DNA of 64,000 nt, taken from RGIG3002 sp045546775 (lineage in GTDB: Bacteria; Bacillota; Clostridia; Lachnospirales; Lachnospiraceae). The stretch covers positions 1 through 64,000 of the forward strand of contig JAZQDM010000126.1 in the NCBI GenBank assembly GCA_045546775.1. The letters are read 5' to 3'. Below the pieces are notes generated by a model. It was given only the letters and a program-made list of their open reading frames with translations, was not told where the DNA came from and did not search any database. Position numbers and translations under genes: made by a program. Shown here one piece after another: positions 41,643 to 50,821 of this stretch. The stretch's first letter is position 1. Each line of letters begins with the position of its first letter.

Positions 41643-44033
41643 CTACGTTTCCGGTGGCGATATCAATTTGTTTGGAAGATGTTTCATCAGGAAATCTTCC
41701 AGTTTATCGGCTTGGACAGGTTTTGCAAAATAATCGTTGAAGCCGTATCCCAAATACATTTCTTTGCAACCGGCAATGGCGTTTGCCGTGAGTGCTACAA
41801 TCAGTGTGTCCCGGTTTGGATTTGCGTTGTCGTTACGTATTTTTTCCAGCGTTTCCACGCCATCCATTTCGGGCATCATATGATCCATAAAAATCACATC
41901 ATATTTATTTTCTTTTGTAAGTTCCAAACATTTTTTTCCGCTGGATGCGGTATCTACTTTTACTTTTGTGCGTTTCAGCAATCCTTTCATCAAAGCAAGG
42001 TTAACCGTCGTATCATCCACAACCAAAACCGTTGCTTCCGGTGCGATAAAAGCACAGTTTGCAGAAGTTCCCTTTTCTTTCTTTAAGGCTTGTATAGCTG
42101 TCTCCAAATCGCCAATTGGTTGCGCATCGATAACTTTTTGCGGAATGGTAACCGTAAAAGTGGAGCCTTTTCCATACTTACTATCTACGGTAATGGAGCC
42201 GTGCATGAGGTCAACCAGCTGCTTGGTAATATCAAGCCCCAGTCCGGTGCCTTGAATACCGCGGTTTTTATCCAAATCAAATCGTTTGAAACTGTCAAAC
42301 AGCTGTGACAAATTTTCTTTACGGATTCCGATGCCGGTGTCCGTCACAGAAAAGCATAATTCTATCTGATTGTTGTCCAGCGGTTTGGACGACACGTTTA
42401 ATGTCACAAGCCCGCGAGGGGTATATTTTACGGCATTGGAAAGCAAATTGGTAAGGATTTGCTTGATGCGAAGTTCGTCCCCGAAAAGTTTCGACGGCAG
42501 ATTTGCATCGGCAGTAATTTGTGTGGATATCGGTTTGTCAGCAGCGCGTGCGTTTAACATCAGGCTTTCATCTTGAAGCAGAGAAGCCACATGGTACGTG
42601 TTTTCTACAAGTTCCAGCTGACCGGATTCAATTTTTGAAAAATCGAGCACATCATTAATCAGTCCCAAAAGCATATTACTTGCGTTCTGGATGTTGAGGG
42701 CATAATCTTTGATAGTTTCGTTTTCATTTTCACGCAAAATCATTTCGTTCATACCGATAATGGCATTGATCGGTGTACGGATTTCGTGGGACATATTTGT
42801 GAGAAATTTTGCCTGTGCTTCCCGCGCCGTGATCGCCTGTTGCTTTTTCTTTTCGGAGCGGAACATGTCCTGTCCGGTTTTGATAATCGCCATGATAAGC
42901 AAAAACAAAAGTCCGATAGCAAGTACCGTTCCGAGCGTATGACTCAAGCCATTGTAATAATAAATGATTTCCAAAATGGCGGTCAGAAGCATGCCATAGA
43001 TACCAATGCCGACAAGGAGATAGTCCCTGATTTTTCTTTTGACAAAGTCGATGGTAATGGTGGCAATGACGCACAAAATGGCAAACAGTAATCCAATATG
43101 GATATATAGTGTCTGCTGCACAAATTGTACGATGTCCAATATTTGCAAAACGGTTCCCGTCACAAACATGATGGCTGAGTACAGGATAGGTAAAAAGTAC
43201 ACCCGTTGATATCTTTCTTCCTGAATTTCGTTAAGGTAAAGCAGGAGCGGAAACGGAATTATCATCAAACTCCAGTATGCGTAACAGGACAAAATCGATA
43301 TATTCGGACTTATAATTTGCCGGAATTCTATTTCCGAAAGCATCCAAAATGCGCCAAAGAAAATAGAAATGGCAAGATAAGTCAAAGAAAGCGTTTTTTT
43401 GTAAGCAAAGCGCAAGATGAAACACACAACAACACAAAACAGACTGAGCAGTAATAACAAGGCTGCAATAATCGTGCGTAAGCCGGATTTGGTTGCGAGG
43501 GAAAGCCAGATACTTAACGGATCTCCAATATAGCTTTCCTGCATATTGCCGGCATATTTTGAGTTACTTGAAAACTGGTATACAAGTTCTTTTCCGGCAT
43601 CCGATGGCTCCAATGGTACAAAGAGATAGCGCATCGGGCTGTTTGTGCCGAAAGGTCTGGTGTTTTCTGTATTGTAATGGAGGCGTAATTCGCCGTCTAT
43701 GTAAATGTTTACATCCTGCCAAATGGGTCGGAAACACAAATTTTCTCCGGCTGTAATTTCAGAAGGGATTGTGGTGCAAATCGTCACAACTTCACCCCAT
43801 TCAGCCTTTAAAGTTCCGGGAAGTTGTACCGGAGTTTTGCTGCCGTCATCCAATATTTGAGTCCAATCGGTCTCAAAGGTCCGGCAGTTATTTATATAGG
43901 AATCACGCTCACTTGGAAATAAAATTGCTCCGATGATGCCAAAGCAAATAAGAAACGTAATAAGAATAGTTAAAAATACTTTTAATACAGGAATATAACA
44001 ATCGAATACATGAAATTTAGTTGTCTTTTTCAT
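41643..44033 (-). CDS. Hybrid sensor kinase with 7TMR-DISM-like sensor
   Basis: 796 residues from ATG at 44033, 8 nt after GGGGTGG; the open frame reaches 44450 without a site. TM1 (about 13-35) is followed by an extracytoplasmic beta domain of about 150 residues (NLCFRPIWQDVNIYIDGELR), seven TM helices (about 190-390), HisKA with His416 (NMSHEIRTPINAIIGMNE), HATPase with GTGLGLDI, and a C-terminal receiver with Asp717 (VIFMDHMMPEMDG). The layout is that of 7TMR-DISM sensor kinases, thought to bind carbohydrates or other small ligands. No Hpt domain or partner regulator is adjacent; the kinase at 58396 could supply an Hpt. Confidence 0.92.
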   Translation of the reverse strand: MKKTTKFHVFDCYIPVLKVFLTILITFLICFGIIGAILFPSERDSYINNCRTFETDWTQILDDGSKTPVQLPGTLKAEWGEVVTICTTIPSEITAGENLCFRPIWQDVNIYIDGELRLHYNTENTRPFGTNSPMRYLFVPLEPSDAGKELVYQFSSNSKYAGNMQESYIGDPLSIWLSLATKSGLRTIIAALLLLLSLFCVVVCFILRFAYKKTLSLTYLAISIFFGAFWMLSEIEFRQIISPNISILSCYAYWSLMIIPFPLLLYLNEIQEERYQRVYFLPILYSAIMFVTGTVLQILDIVQFVQQTLYIHIGLLFAILCVIATITIDFVKRKIRDYLLVGIGIYGMLLTAILEIIYYYNGLSHTLGTVLAIGLLFLLIMAIIKTGQDMFRSEKKKQQAITAREAQAKFLTNMSHEIRTPINAIIGMNEMILRENENETIKDYALNIQNASNMLLGLINDVLDFSKIESGQLELVENTYHVASLLQDESLMLNARAADKPISTQITADANLPSKLFGDELRIKQILTNLLSNAVKYTPRGLVTLNVSSKPLDNNQIELCFSVTDTGIGIRKENLSQLFDSFKRFDLDKNRGIQGTGLGLDITKQLVDLMHGSITVDSKYGKGSTFTVTIPQKVIDAQPIGDLETAIQALKKEKGTSANCAFIAPEATVLVVDDTTVNLALMKGLLKRTKVKVDTASSGKKCLELTKENKYDVIFMDHMMPEMDGVETLEKIRNDNANPNRDTLIVALTANAIAGCKEMYLGYGFNDYFAKPVQADKLEDFLMKHLPNKLISPPET

Positions 44034-44265
44034 ATGCATACCACCCCGGAATGTACTAAAAATAATACAATTTGATAATAGCACGGTTTGGGAAAATAGG
44101 CAATGAATAACCGTTGCAACTAACAGTTGCGAAAAGTTGTAAAGTCCGGTTGGTAGAAGCTTCCTATAGGGGCGGATATAATGAAGCCATAACCGGTTGT
44201 ATTTTATAGATGAGGGAGAAAAGTGAGTTCTATTATGAGGGACGGCTTGTAAGGAGGTATTTTTT

Positions 44266-44803
44266 ATGAAAAAGAAAAAGCTATTTATGTTAGGTGTTGT
44301 AATGATTTCTATGTGGGGGCTTGTCGGATGCGGAAAGTCGGACGAAACAGCATCACAGCAGGCAAAGCAGATAAGCGAAGTACATACTGCTTTCCCGGAA
44401 GGTACGACAGTAGGAGATGTGTTGAATAATGTGGGGACATCGGACATCACCTATGTACAACTTATGAGGCATTAGCTATGAAGGGTATTGGTGAATTGCA
44501 GATGGGCATGTTTGCCAGGGGAGCTTGGTTGACGGACGTAAAGCCATCGGCACGAGGGAGCGTGCGTTTGGCATTTACAAGTACAACCATGAAGGCAAAG
44601 AATACAAATATACGGCCCATTTTGAAATGCATTCGCCGCCGTATTCGATAAACTTATATTATGATGAAAATCCAAAAAAGGTTTATTCGAAAGAAGAAAA
44701 CAGGGTGAATCCGATATCAGGACCGTTCATGTTCATAATGTATGTGTCTCCATTTTTGGTCGGAGCATTTGCAGCGTGGATTTTAGGTTTGGTAAAAGTA
44801 TAA
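44266..44803 (+). pseudogene. Broken lipoprotein/DUF3592-like gene with two frame breaks
   Basis: From ATG 44266 (AAGGAGG upstream) a lipoprotein signal with MWGLVGC runs to a stop at 44475. The adjacent frame carries a plausible continuation, TYEALAMKGIGELQMGMFAR (from 44460). A third frame from about 44525 continues VDGRKAIGTRERAFGIYKYN, then INLYYDENPKKVYSKEE and a C-terminal TM, a DUF3592-like domain. Each break needs one base. Either one decayed gene or two overlapping small genes; the lack of a ribosome site for the second part favours decay. Confidence 0.5.
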
Positions 44804-44815
44804 TTTCAGTACCTT

Positions 44816-45937
44816 TTATACAACCCGGTTACCATCGATAAAGACGGCTTTGACATTCAGTTTTTTATCGAGAATTACAACATCTGCTTTCATACCGGCT
44901 TTTAAGTTTCCGATTTGTGCGTCAAGTCCGATGACTTTTGCCGGGGCGATTGTGGAAGCGTAAATAGCATTTTCTAAAGGGATTCCGAAGCGGACCGCAT
45001 TTTGCACTGCCTGAAGCAAGCTGATTGCAGAACCTGCCAGCGTGTTATCGTTTAGCATGGCTCTGCCGGCTTGCAACAGAATGCGCTGTCCGCCGAGTTC
45101 GTAAATACCATCCGGCATTCCGGCGCAGCGTAGAGAATCGGAAATAAGTACGCAGCGTTTTTCAAACATGGCAAACGTCATGCGGATTGTTGCCGGATGA
45201 AGATGAATCCCATCGCAAATCAGTTCAACAGTTGCATCGTGGTCATAAGCAGCGCCGATGATTCCGGGCTCTCTTGACTGAAACGTATTCATACCGTTAA
45301 AAAGATGCGTTGTGTGCGTAGCTCCGGCTTTATAAGCAGCAGAAGCGCACGCATAATCAGAAGCACTGTGTCCTAAGGATACCGTGCATTTTTTTGCGTT
45401 TTGTTCAATAAAAGGAATGGCCCCTTTTGCTTCCGGAGCAACAGTAATCAATTTGATTTTTCTGTCTGCTCTTTTAAAAAGACGATCCATCATCTGTGTG
45501 TCCGGCTCACAAATAAAGTGCTCGTTTTGTGCGCCTTTTTTTTGCACGCTGATAAAAGGCCCTTCCAAATGAATGCCTGCGATTTTTGCATATGAAATAG
45601 GTGTCTGAGCGATGCAATCAATCACGCGCAACAACTGTTCTTCGGCCAACGTCATAGTCGTAGGACAAAAGCTTGTGACACCTTGTGTGGCAAGAAAGTG
45701 AGACATTGTTTGCAAGCCTTCTACAGACGCATCGCTGGCATCCGCTCCGCAAGCGCCGTGTGTATGAATGTCGATAAGCCCAGGCACAACGTAGCAACCG
45801 GAAGCGTCGAAGGACTGTTGCCGGGTTTCGTTACGTGATGATGTTGCGGATTTGTCGGCAATTTTGTCACCATCTATATACAAATCTTCTTCAAAAAAAC
45901 GACCGTCTCGAAAGACGTTTCCTCCTGTAATTCGCAT
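44816..45937 (-). CDS. nagA: N-acetylglucosamine-6-phosphate deacetylase
   Basis: 373 residues, amidohydrolase fold. It converts GlcNAc-6-P to GlcN-6-P and acetate in amino-sugar catabolism and cell-wall recycling (established). Visible motifs: VVPGLIDIHTHGACGADASD (metal HxH), GIHLEGPFIS with the conserved Glu, SLGHSASDY and THTTHLFNGMN (His ligands), and SDSLRCAGMPDG with the catalytic Asp. Full length. AGGAG precedes the ATG. It is 10 bp downstream of the DUF4422 gene and likely cotranscribed. nagB is not in the window. Confidence 0.96.
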   Translation of the reverse strand: MRITGGNVFRDGRFFEEDLYIDGDKIADKSATSSRNETRQQSFDASGCYVVPGLIDIHTHGACGADASDASVEGLQTMSHFLATQGVTSFCPTTMTLAEEQLLRVIDCIAQTPISYAKIAGIHLEGPFISVQKKGAQNEHFICEPDTQMMDRLFKRADRKIKLITVAPEAKGAIPFIEQNAKKCTVSLGHSASDYACASAAYKAGATHTTHLFNGMNTFQSREPGIIGAAYDHDATVELICDGIHLHPATIRMTFAMFEKRCVLISDSLRCAGMPDGIYELGGQRILLQAGRAMLNDNTLAGSAISLLQAVQNAVRFGIPLENAIYASTIAPAKVIGLDAQIGNLKAGMKADVVILDKKLNVKAVFIDGNRVV

Positions 45938-45947
45938 GTGAAAACTC

Positions 45948-47009
45948 CTATTCCTTCGGTAAAATCAGTTCCGCAATTTGTACAGCGGCTTCGCTCACAT
46001 CTTCCGCCAAAAAGCGTTTTTCATCCGCAGTAATGGTGCCGGTTTTGCGGGCGGCGACAGCTTGGTTTAAACGTCCGAAAATATGAATCAGGTTGCGGAA
46101 GTCATGTCCTTTATCCAAAATCGATTTTCCGTAGCGCTCCAATTCTTCTTCGGCAGTTGCGATGATTTGCATGCAAATGCGAAGCTCACCGGTAATGTCG
46201 GACGCTTCCATCAAAATGTCCGGGCGGATTTTTTGCACGTGTAAAAAGTATTCCTTTGCACCGGCCACATCTTTGTTTGCAAAAAAGCCTGCGAGGCGTT
46301 CTTTTGTCTCCCGTGTTTCTGCTTTTTCACCCACCATACCAACTTTGCATTCCAATACTTTTAAGCCTTTTACGCACACCCAAACGAGCAACAAAAATTC
46401 AGAAATAAAGCCGAAAACACGCTTGTGGTAATCGTCCTCATCGGTGTCCAAATCAATGCGTTTTTGCACTTCAAAAAAGATAGTAAAGAGCCACTGGGCG
46501 TATTCATCAAACAGAGTTTTCGATGTGACGAGCATGTTGCCAAAATACGTTTCCGGACCGTTCACTAAAGTGACAAACATGTCATAATAGTCCGGATAAA
46601 GTTCCCGGATAACTTCCCCTGTTACATCCAGGGCGTGTACATTATGATTGGCAGAAAAGCCGTAATGATACGAGTTGTTCAGCTTTACACGCAGTGTTGT
46701 AATCAAATCATACGTTTCAAAGAGTTTTTCGAAATCTTCTTTCGTAAACACTTTTTCCTGCTCGTTTACGAGAAATCTGCGGTAGTGACAAGTGCCGATA
46801 TAATCTGCATCGTGATAGTTTTTCCAAATCCAGTAAAAGCCCGTTAATTCACTATAATAGCAATTCAGACGGGAAATGTTATCCCCGGTATCGTCGCGCA
46901 AATAGCCCAAGTCATCGTGCAGCGCACTTCCCACATGAAGGGGCTGATACATCGGATTATTTGGCACGTCAAATGCCTTGTGTGTCATTGTAAATATAGT
47001 CAGGTTCAT
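45948..47009 (-). CDS. DUF4422 protein (glycosyltransferase-like)
   Basis: 353 residues from ATG at 47009, GGAG 7 nt upstream; an ATG at 47021 is also in frame. The diagnostic DUF4422 pieces are present: IFTMTHKAFDVP, LGYLRDDTGDNISRLNCYYS, LTGFYWIWKN and YIGTCHYRRFL. The family is regarded as glycosyltransferase-like and is common in capsule clusters. Here it has an extra helical C-terminal region of about 100 residues (ELRICMQIIATAEEELERYG onward). Pairing with nagA rather than a capsule cluster is unusual. Confidence 0.88.
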   Translation of the reverse strand: MNLTIFTMTHKAFDVPNNPMYQPLHVGSALHDDLGYLRDDTGDNISRLNCYYSELTGFYWIWKNYHDADYIGTCHYRRFLVNEQEKVFTKEDFEKLFETYDLITTLRVKLNNSYHYGFSANHNVHALDVTGEVIRELYPDYYDMFVTLVNGPETYFGNMLVTSKTLFDEYAQWLFTIFFEVQKRIDLDTDEDDYHKRVFGFISEFLLLVWVCVKGLKVLECKVGMVGEKAETRETKERLAGFFANKDVAGAKEYFLHVQKIRPDILMEASDITGELRICMQIIATAEEELERYGKSILDKGHDFRNLIHIFGRLNQAVAARKTGTITADEKRFLAEDVSEAAVQIAELILPKE

Positions 47010-47028
47010 AGTTTTCTCCAAAAATCAA

Positions 47029-47688
47029 TTATAAGACAAGAAATTCTATCATGTTTGCTGTGTCATTTATAATAATAAATACGGTAAGGGAGTAGTCGGA
47101 AGTTTTGTCATCAGATATAAAATATACGATGGAATCTGTCGGGTTTTCCTCAAAGTAATCTGATGGAGGCGGAAGGATAGTGAAGCCTTCCTCCTGGCAT
47201 TGTAGCATTGTTTTTGTCCAAATTGTTCGTGAAGCATACGTTTCTTTGTAGTGTTCAATAGTGGAATCGTCTGTTTGAAAAGACAATTTAACCCATCCAC
47301 CGCCTTGTAACATGGAAGGTACAACTTCAATGAAGTAATTAGAGACTTCTTTTGGCAAAACTTCAGGAAAACCGGAGACATTATATCCTAATTTATCTGC
47401 ATACGCTATCTGCATCGGATATTGCGCTTTAAATCCACCGGCAACCGGTGTTTCAAATTGTAAGAAATAAAAGAAAATATATGCAAGCAGAATACGTCCG
47501 GCCAAGTAAATCACAGGTTCTTTGATAGTATGTTTTTTGTGAATCCGAAACAGCGTAATAAGAAGCCATATAAGAGACAAACCGCCCCAAAAGAAATAAA
47601 AAGTTCCCCAAATACAAACAATCCCAATCAGTGATAAAAGTAACAATAAGCCGGACAAAGCGGCTGAAACCCACAATACCATAGACAT
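47029..47688 (-). CDS. Membrane protein of unknown family
   Basis: 219 residues. Three N-terminal TM helices (about 5-24, 26-48, 62-82) precede an extracytoplasmic domain of about 135 residues with SFQTDDSTIEHYKET and FTILPPPSDYFEEN. AGGAGG precedes the start. 20 bp upstream of the DUF4422 gene, so likely first gene of that operon. An inverted repeat CTGTATG/CATACAG (47700-47726 region) flanks its ribosome site. No family recognised. Confidence 0.7.
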   Translation of the reverse strand: MSMVLWVSAALSGLLLLLSLIGIVCIWGTFYFFWGGLSLIWLLITLFRIHKKHTIKEPVIYLAGRILLAYIFFYFLQFETPVAGGFKAQYPMQIAYADKLGYNVSGFPEVLPKEVSNYFIEVVPSMLQGGGWVKLSFQTDDSTIEHYKETYASRTIWTKTMLQCQEEGFTILPPPSDYFEENPTDSIVYFISDDKTSDYSLTVFIIINDTANMIEFLVL

Positions 47689-47775
47689 AAAAATACCTCC
47701 TGTATGCGTTCAGTATAACATACAGAAGGTATTATTTTCCTTAAATATTTTTTAAATTTGTAACCGCAAAACAAT

Positions 47776-48606
47776 TTACAAAACTTTCGCGAGGAATTCT
47801 TGTAATCTCGGATTTTTCGGATTTTCAAAAAATTCCTTCGGCGGTGCGCTTTCTAAAATCTGTCCGTCGTCGATGAACAATACTTTGTTGGCAACCTCTT
47901 TTGCAAAGCCCATTTCGTGAGTTACGATAATCATGGTCATGCCTTCTTTTGCGAGCGCTTTCATGAGGTCAAGTACTTCGCCGACCATTTCCGGGTCGAG
48001 AGCACTTGTAGGTTCATCAAAAAGAATCACATCCGGGTTCATGGCAAGGGAACGCACAATGGCAACACGCTGTTTTTGTCCGCCGGATAACGTGGACGGA
48101 TACACGTCTGCCTTGTCTTCCAAGCCGATTCGTTTCAGAAGGGAAATGGCATTTTCCTGCGCTTCTTTTTTAATCTGTGCTTTGGAAGTTGTAATTTCTA
48201 TCAGTTCCTTTTTCTTGTCTTTGCCACGGAATGTATTTGTCAATTTTGTGATGGCATTTTTGCGTTTTGCTTTGCGCAGTTCCTGACATTGCACGTACAC
48301 CGGCGCAAGCATAATATTTTCGATTACCGTTTTGTTATTAAAAAGATTGAAATGCTGGAAAACCATTCCCATGTGTCTTCTGTGGATGTTGATGTCGACT
48401 TTGATGTCGGCAATGTCTACCCCGTTGAAGATAATCTGTCCGCCGGTAGGGTCTTCCATACAATTTAAGCAGCGTAAGAAAGTACTTTTTCCGGAACCTG
48501 AAGGTCCGATAACAACCATGATGTCGCCTTTTTCGATGGTGACATTAATGCCGTTTAACACTTTATTATCGCCAAAATGTTTTTCAAGATTAATGACGTC
48601 TATCAC
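47776..48606 (-). CDS. Polar amino acid ABC transporter ATPase with charged insertion
   Basis: 276 residues, GlnQ/HisP type, against the usual 240-245. Walker A GPSGSGKST (34-42), Q-loop VFQHFNLF, signature TLSGGQKQRV, Walker B VILFDEPTSALDPE, and the D- and H-loops are intact. An extra Lys-rich segment (about residues 110-143) is inserted before the helix that leads to the signature motif. It energises import with the permease and binding protein encoded upstream. Its start overlaps the permease gene by 17 bp. The insertion looks in-frame and non-disruptive. Confidence 0.95.
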   Translation of the reverse strand: MIDVINLEKHFGDNKVLNGINVTIEKGDIMVVIGPSGSGKSTFLRCLNCMEDPTGGQIIFNGVDIADIKVDINIHRRHMGMVFQHFNLFNNKTVIENIMLAPVYVQCQELRKAKRKNAITKLTNTFRGKDKKKELIEITTSKAQIKKEAQENAISLLKRIGLEDKADVYPSTLSGGQKQRVAIVRSLAMNPDVILFDEPTSALDPEMVGEVLDLMKALAKEGMTMIIVTHEMGFAKEVANKVLFIDDGQILESAPPKEFFENPKNPRLQEFLAKVL

Positions 48607-49300
48607 TTTTTCTCAGGCTCCTTTCCATAAGTTTAATTCCTAAGCTGATAATCAACACGAGAACAATGTAAATCAGAGCCATTACCAGATACGGAACCAT
48701 AAATTCATAGCTGTTGCTTCCGATGTAACTGAATGCCACATAAAGGTCTGCGGCACCGACAAAGCTTACAACCGAAGTTTCTTTGATAAGTGCGATAAAC
48801 TCGTTTCCGAGTGTGGGAAGAATATTTTTTACGGCCTGCGGAATGACGATTTTCATCATTGTAGTTCCGAAACTCAATCCAACAGCACGTCCGGCTTCCA
48901 TCTGACCGTGGTCCACGGATAAAATACCGCTTCGCATTGTCTCGGATATGTATGCACCGCTGTTTAAACCGAATACAAGAATAGCAACTTGTACGCCGGT
49001 AATGTTAACACCCATCATTGGGAGCAAAACATAATAGAAGACGAGCAACTGTACAACGATAGGAGTACCGCGGAACAAACCTACATAAAAGCTGCAAATT
49101 GCATTCAAAATACGCGGAAGAACTTTGTATTTCGGAATGACGCGCACGGTAGCAATCAAAGTACCGATTAGGATACCGATTAAAAGACCGGTAATGGCAA
49201 TCAGCAATGTGTTTTGCAAACCTTCCACAACTTTTACATAGCCGTTTTGCTCAACAAAAATCTCTATGAATTTATTTACTTTCTGGTCAAAGTTACCCAT
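48590..49300 (-). CDS. Polar amino acid ABC transporter permease
   Basis: 236 residues, HisM/GlnP family with about five TM helices. The EAA-loop region reads EAGRAVGLSFGTTMMKIVIP followed by QAVKNILPTLGNEFIALIKE, as expected for contact with the ATPase. FRGTPIVVQLLVFYY is also diagnostic. A single permease gene is present, so a homodimer is expected. Middle gene of the three-gene importer operon. Confidence 0.95.
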   Translation of the reverse strand: MGNFDQKVNKFIEIFVEQNGYVKVVEGLQNTLLIAITGLLIGILIGTLIATVRVIPKYKVLPRILNAICSFYVGLFRGTPIVVQLLVFYYVLLPMMGVNITGVQVAILVFGLNSGAYISETMRSGILSVDHGQMEAGRAVGLSFGTTMMKIVIPQAVKNILPTLGNEFIALIKETSVVSFVGAADLYVAFSYIGSNSYEFMVPYLVMALIYIVLVLIISLGIKLMERSLRKSDRRH

Positions 49301-49324
49301 GAAAAACCTCTCATTCGCAAATTA

Positions 49325-50185
49325 TTATTGCATTTCGTTAATTGCTTCTGTGATGCATGCAGCAGGAGCGGAGTCAATAATAACGTAGTTGATGTTTCCG
49401 TTTAACAAATCCTGTACTGCCAAAGAACCGTTTTTGTAACCAACTGTTTCTACAGCAAATCCTGCAAAGCCCCAGTCTTCGCTGCCTTCGCAGTAGAACT
49501 GGCCTGTTGTACCTGTCTGAACACCGATTTTTACTGTGTTGTCTTTTTCATTCAAAATTGCTTCAACAGAAGCTGCATCTTTGCAAGCGTCGAATTCTGT
49601 GTTGTCAGAAGTTACGATTAATTTCTGGGATGCGCTGTAGTAAGCATCTGTGAAAGCCACATATTCTTTACGTTCTTCGTTGATCGTAAGACCTGCCATA
49701 GCGATATCACATTTCTGCTGTCCAACTGCCAAACAAACTGCGTCGAAATCCATGTTCTGGATAACAAGTTCTTTTCCTAAATGTTCAGCAAGTGCAGCTG
49801 CGATTTCCATATCGATACCGTAGTAGTTTTCGCCCTGTGTGTATTCGAACGGCTCGAATGCAGCGTTTGTTGCTACAACCAACTGGTCTTTTGTTTCGTC
49901 AAGCTGTGCAGATGTAACGGCTACCGGAGTACCGTCACCGAAGTAGTTGTTGCAGATTTCATCAAATTTACCGTTTTCTTTGATTTCTTTGATGAACGCG
50001 TTTGTCTCTTCCAAAAGTTCCGGCTGGTTTTTGTCAACACCGAAAGCGTACTCTTCGCTTGTCAACTCGATGTCAATTACTTTTACTGTTTTTGCTGCAG
50101 AAGTTTCTTCTTTTTTGCTTCCGCAAGCGGTCAATGTGGATAATGCCATAACCATGCACAATCCTAATGCTAAAATCTTTTTCAT
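49325..50185 (-). CDS. Amino acid-binding lipoprotein, apparently circularly permuted
   Basis: 286 residues with signal and lipobox (MALSTLTAC). Right after the linker comes VKVIDIELTSEEYAFGVDKN and later NGKFDEICNNYFGDG, which is the normal C-terminal end of SBP_bac_3 proteins. Then the usual N-terminal start of the fold appears (QLVVATNAAFEPFEYTQGEN) and the protein ends at VIIDSAPAACITEAINEM, where normal members continue into that tail. The fold therefore seems complete but permuted. GVQTGTTGQF and IAMAGLTINEERKEYVAFT confirm the family. First gene of the importer operon. Confidence 0.93.
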   Translation of the reverse strand: MKKILALGLCMVMALSTLTACGSKKEETSAAKTVKVIDIELTSEEYAFGVDKNQPELLEETNAFIKEIKENGKFDEICNNYFGDGTPVAVTSAQLDETKDQLVVATNAAFEPFEYTQGENYYGIDMEIAAALAEHLGKELVIQNMDFDAVCLAVGQQKCDIAMAGLTINEERKEYVAFTDAYYSASQKLIVTSDNTEFDACKDAASVEAILNEKDNTVKIGVQTGTTGQFYCEGSEDWGFAGFAVETVGYKNGSLAVQDLLNGNINYVIIDSAPAACITEAINEMQ

Positions 50186-50233
50186 AATGTTTTGTTCCTT
50201 CCTTTTTGGTAATACGTGAAATTTAACTTCATT

Positions 50234-50262
50234 ACTATATCATTTTCTTAGTCAAAAAGCAA
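50234..50262 (-). promoter_or_regulatory. Promoter of the amino acid importer operon
   Basis: Minus-strand TTGCTT (50257-50262), 17-bp spacer and TATAGT (50234-50239), with a TGa extension of the -10. Confidence 0.55.
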
Positions 50263-50353
50263 TGAAATACTAGAAAAAATGGACATTTTGACTATACAAA
50301 ACAAAAATTTTTCCGTATAATGTTTAGCAGAGTTTGTTTAGGAGAGGGTTACT

Positions 50354-50776
50354 ATGGAAAAAGACGAAGTGACAAGTTTCTTAAGAAAAAAGGGTTACGA
50401 CGCCGTAAATGACAGAGGTGTCGTTATGATAAAACTGCCCGTGTACAGCAAAAGTGCGGAAAAAGCAATCCGAGAATTGTTTAAAGAAGTAGGTTACAGC
50501 AGCAGTTTTGGCATCGTGACGTCAAAAGATGCGCTCAATTTGCAGGAAGATACGGATGTCTCACCGGATGAGGAAGCGCTAGAAGAAACCGCATCGGTTG
50601 ATGTGGCAGAAGTAGTAGAAGAAGCAGTTGCAAAAAAACAAGACATGGAAGCAGTGACAGAGCCCGTGCAAGAAGTGATTGCAGACGAAACAGATGACTA
50701 CGACGAAGAGGAAGAAGATTACGAAGAAGAATCGTTTATTATACAGGATAGCGAACAGCTTACTTTTGAGTGGTAA
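50354..50776 (+). CDS. Acidic protein of unknown function
   Basis: 140 residues. A basic N-terminal domain (about 60 residues: VTSFLRKKGYDAVNDRGVVM, then AEKAIRELFKEVGYSSSFGI) is followed by a very acidic tail dominated by Glu/Asp (DDYDEEEEDYEEESF). No TM or Cys. GAGAGGG precedes the start, and a TATAAT at 50316-50321 is the likely -10. It is 45 bp upstream of the symporter. I do not recognise it. Confidence 0.7.
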   Translation: MEKDEVTSFLRKKGYDAVNDRGVVMIKLPVYSKSAEKAIRELFKEVGYSSSFGIVTSKDALNLQEDTDVSPDEEALEETASVDVAEVVEEAVAKKQDMEAVTEPVQEVIADETDDYDEEEEDYEEESFIIQDSEQLTFEW

Positions 50777-50821
50777 GTTGTCTATATATATTTAAAATGC
50801 AAAGGAAATAGAGGAAAAGAA

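Noticed and set aside
44034..44450. N-terminal 139-codon extension of the hybrid kinase
   Set aside because: No ribosome site at 44450 and it crosses the leader of the divergent lipoprotein gene; the ATG at 44033 has GGGGTGG and begins just before TM1.
50239..50321. TTGACT 22 bp before TATAAT ahead of the 50354 gene as a promoter pair
   Set aside because: Spacer is too long for a standard sigma-A promoter; only the -10 is credible.
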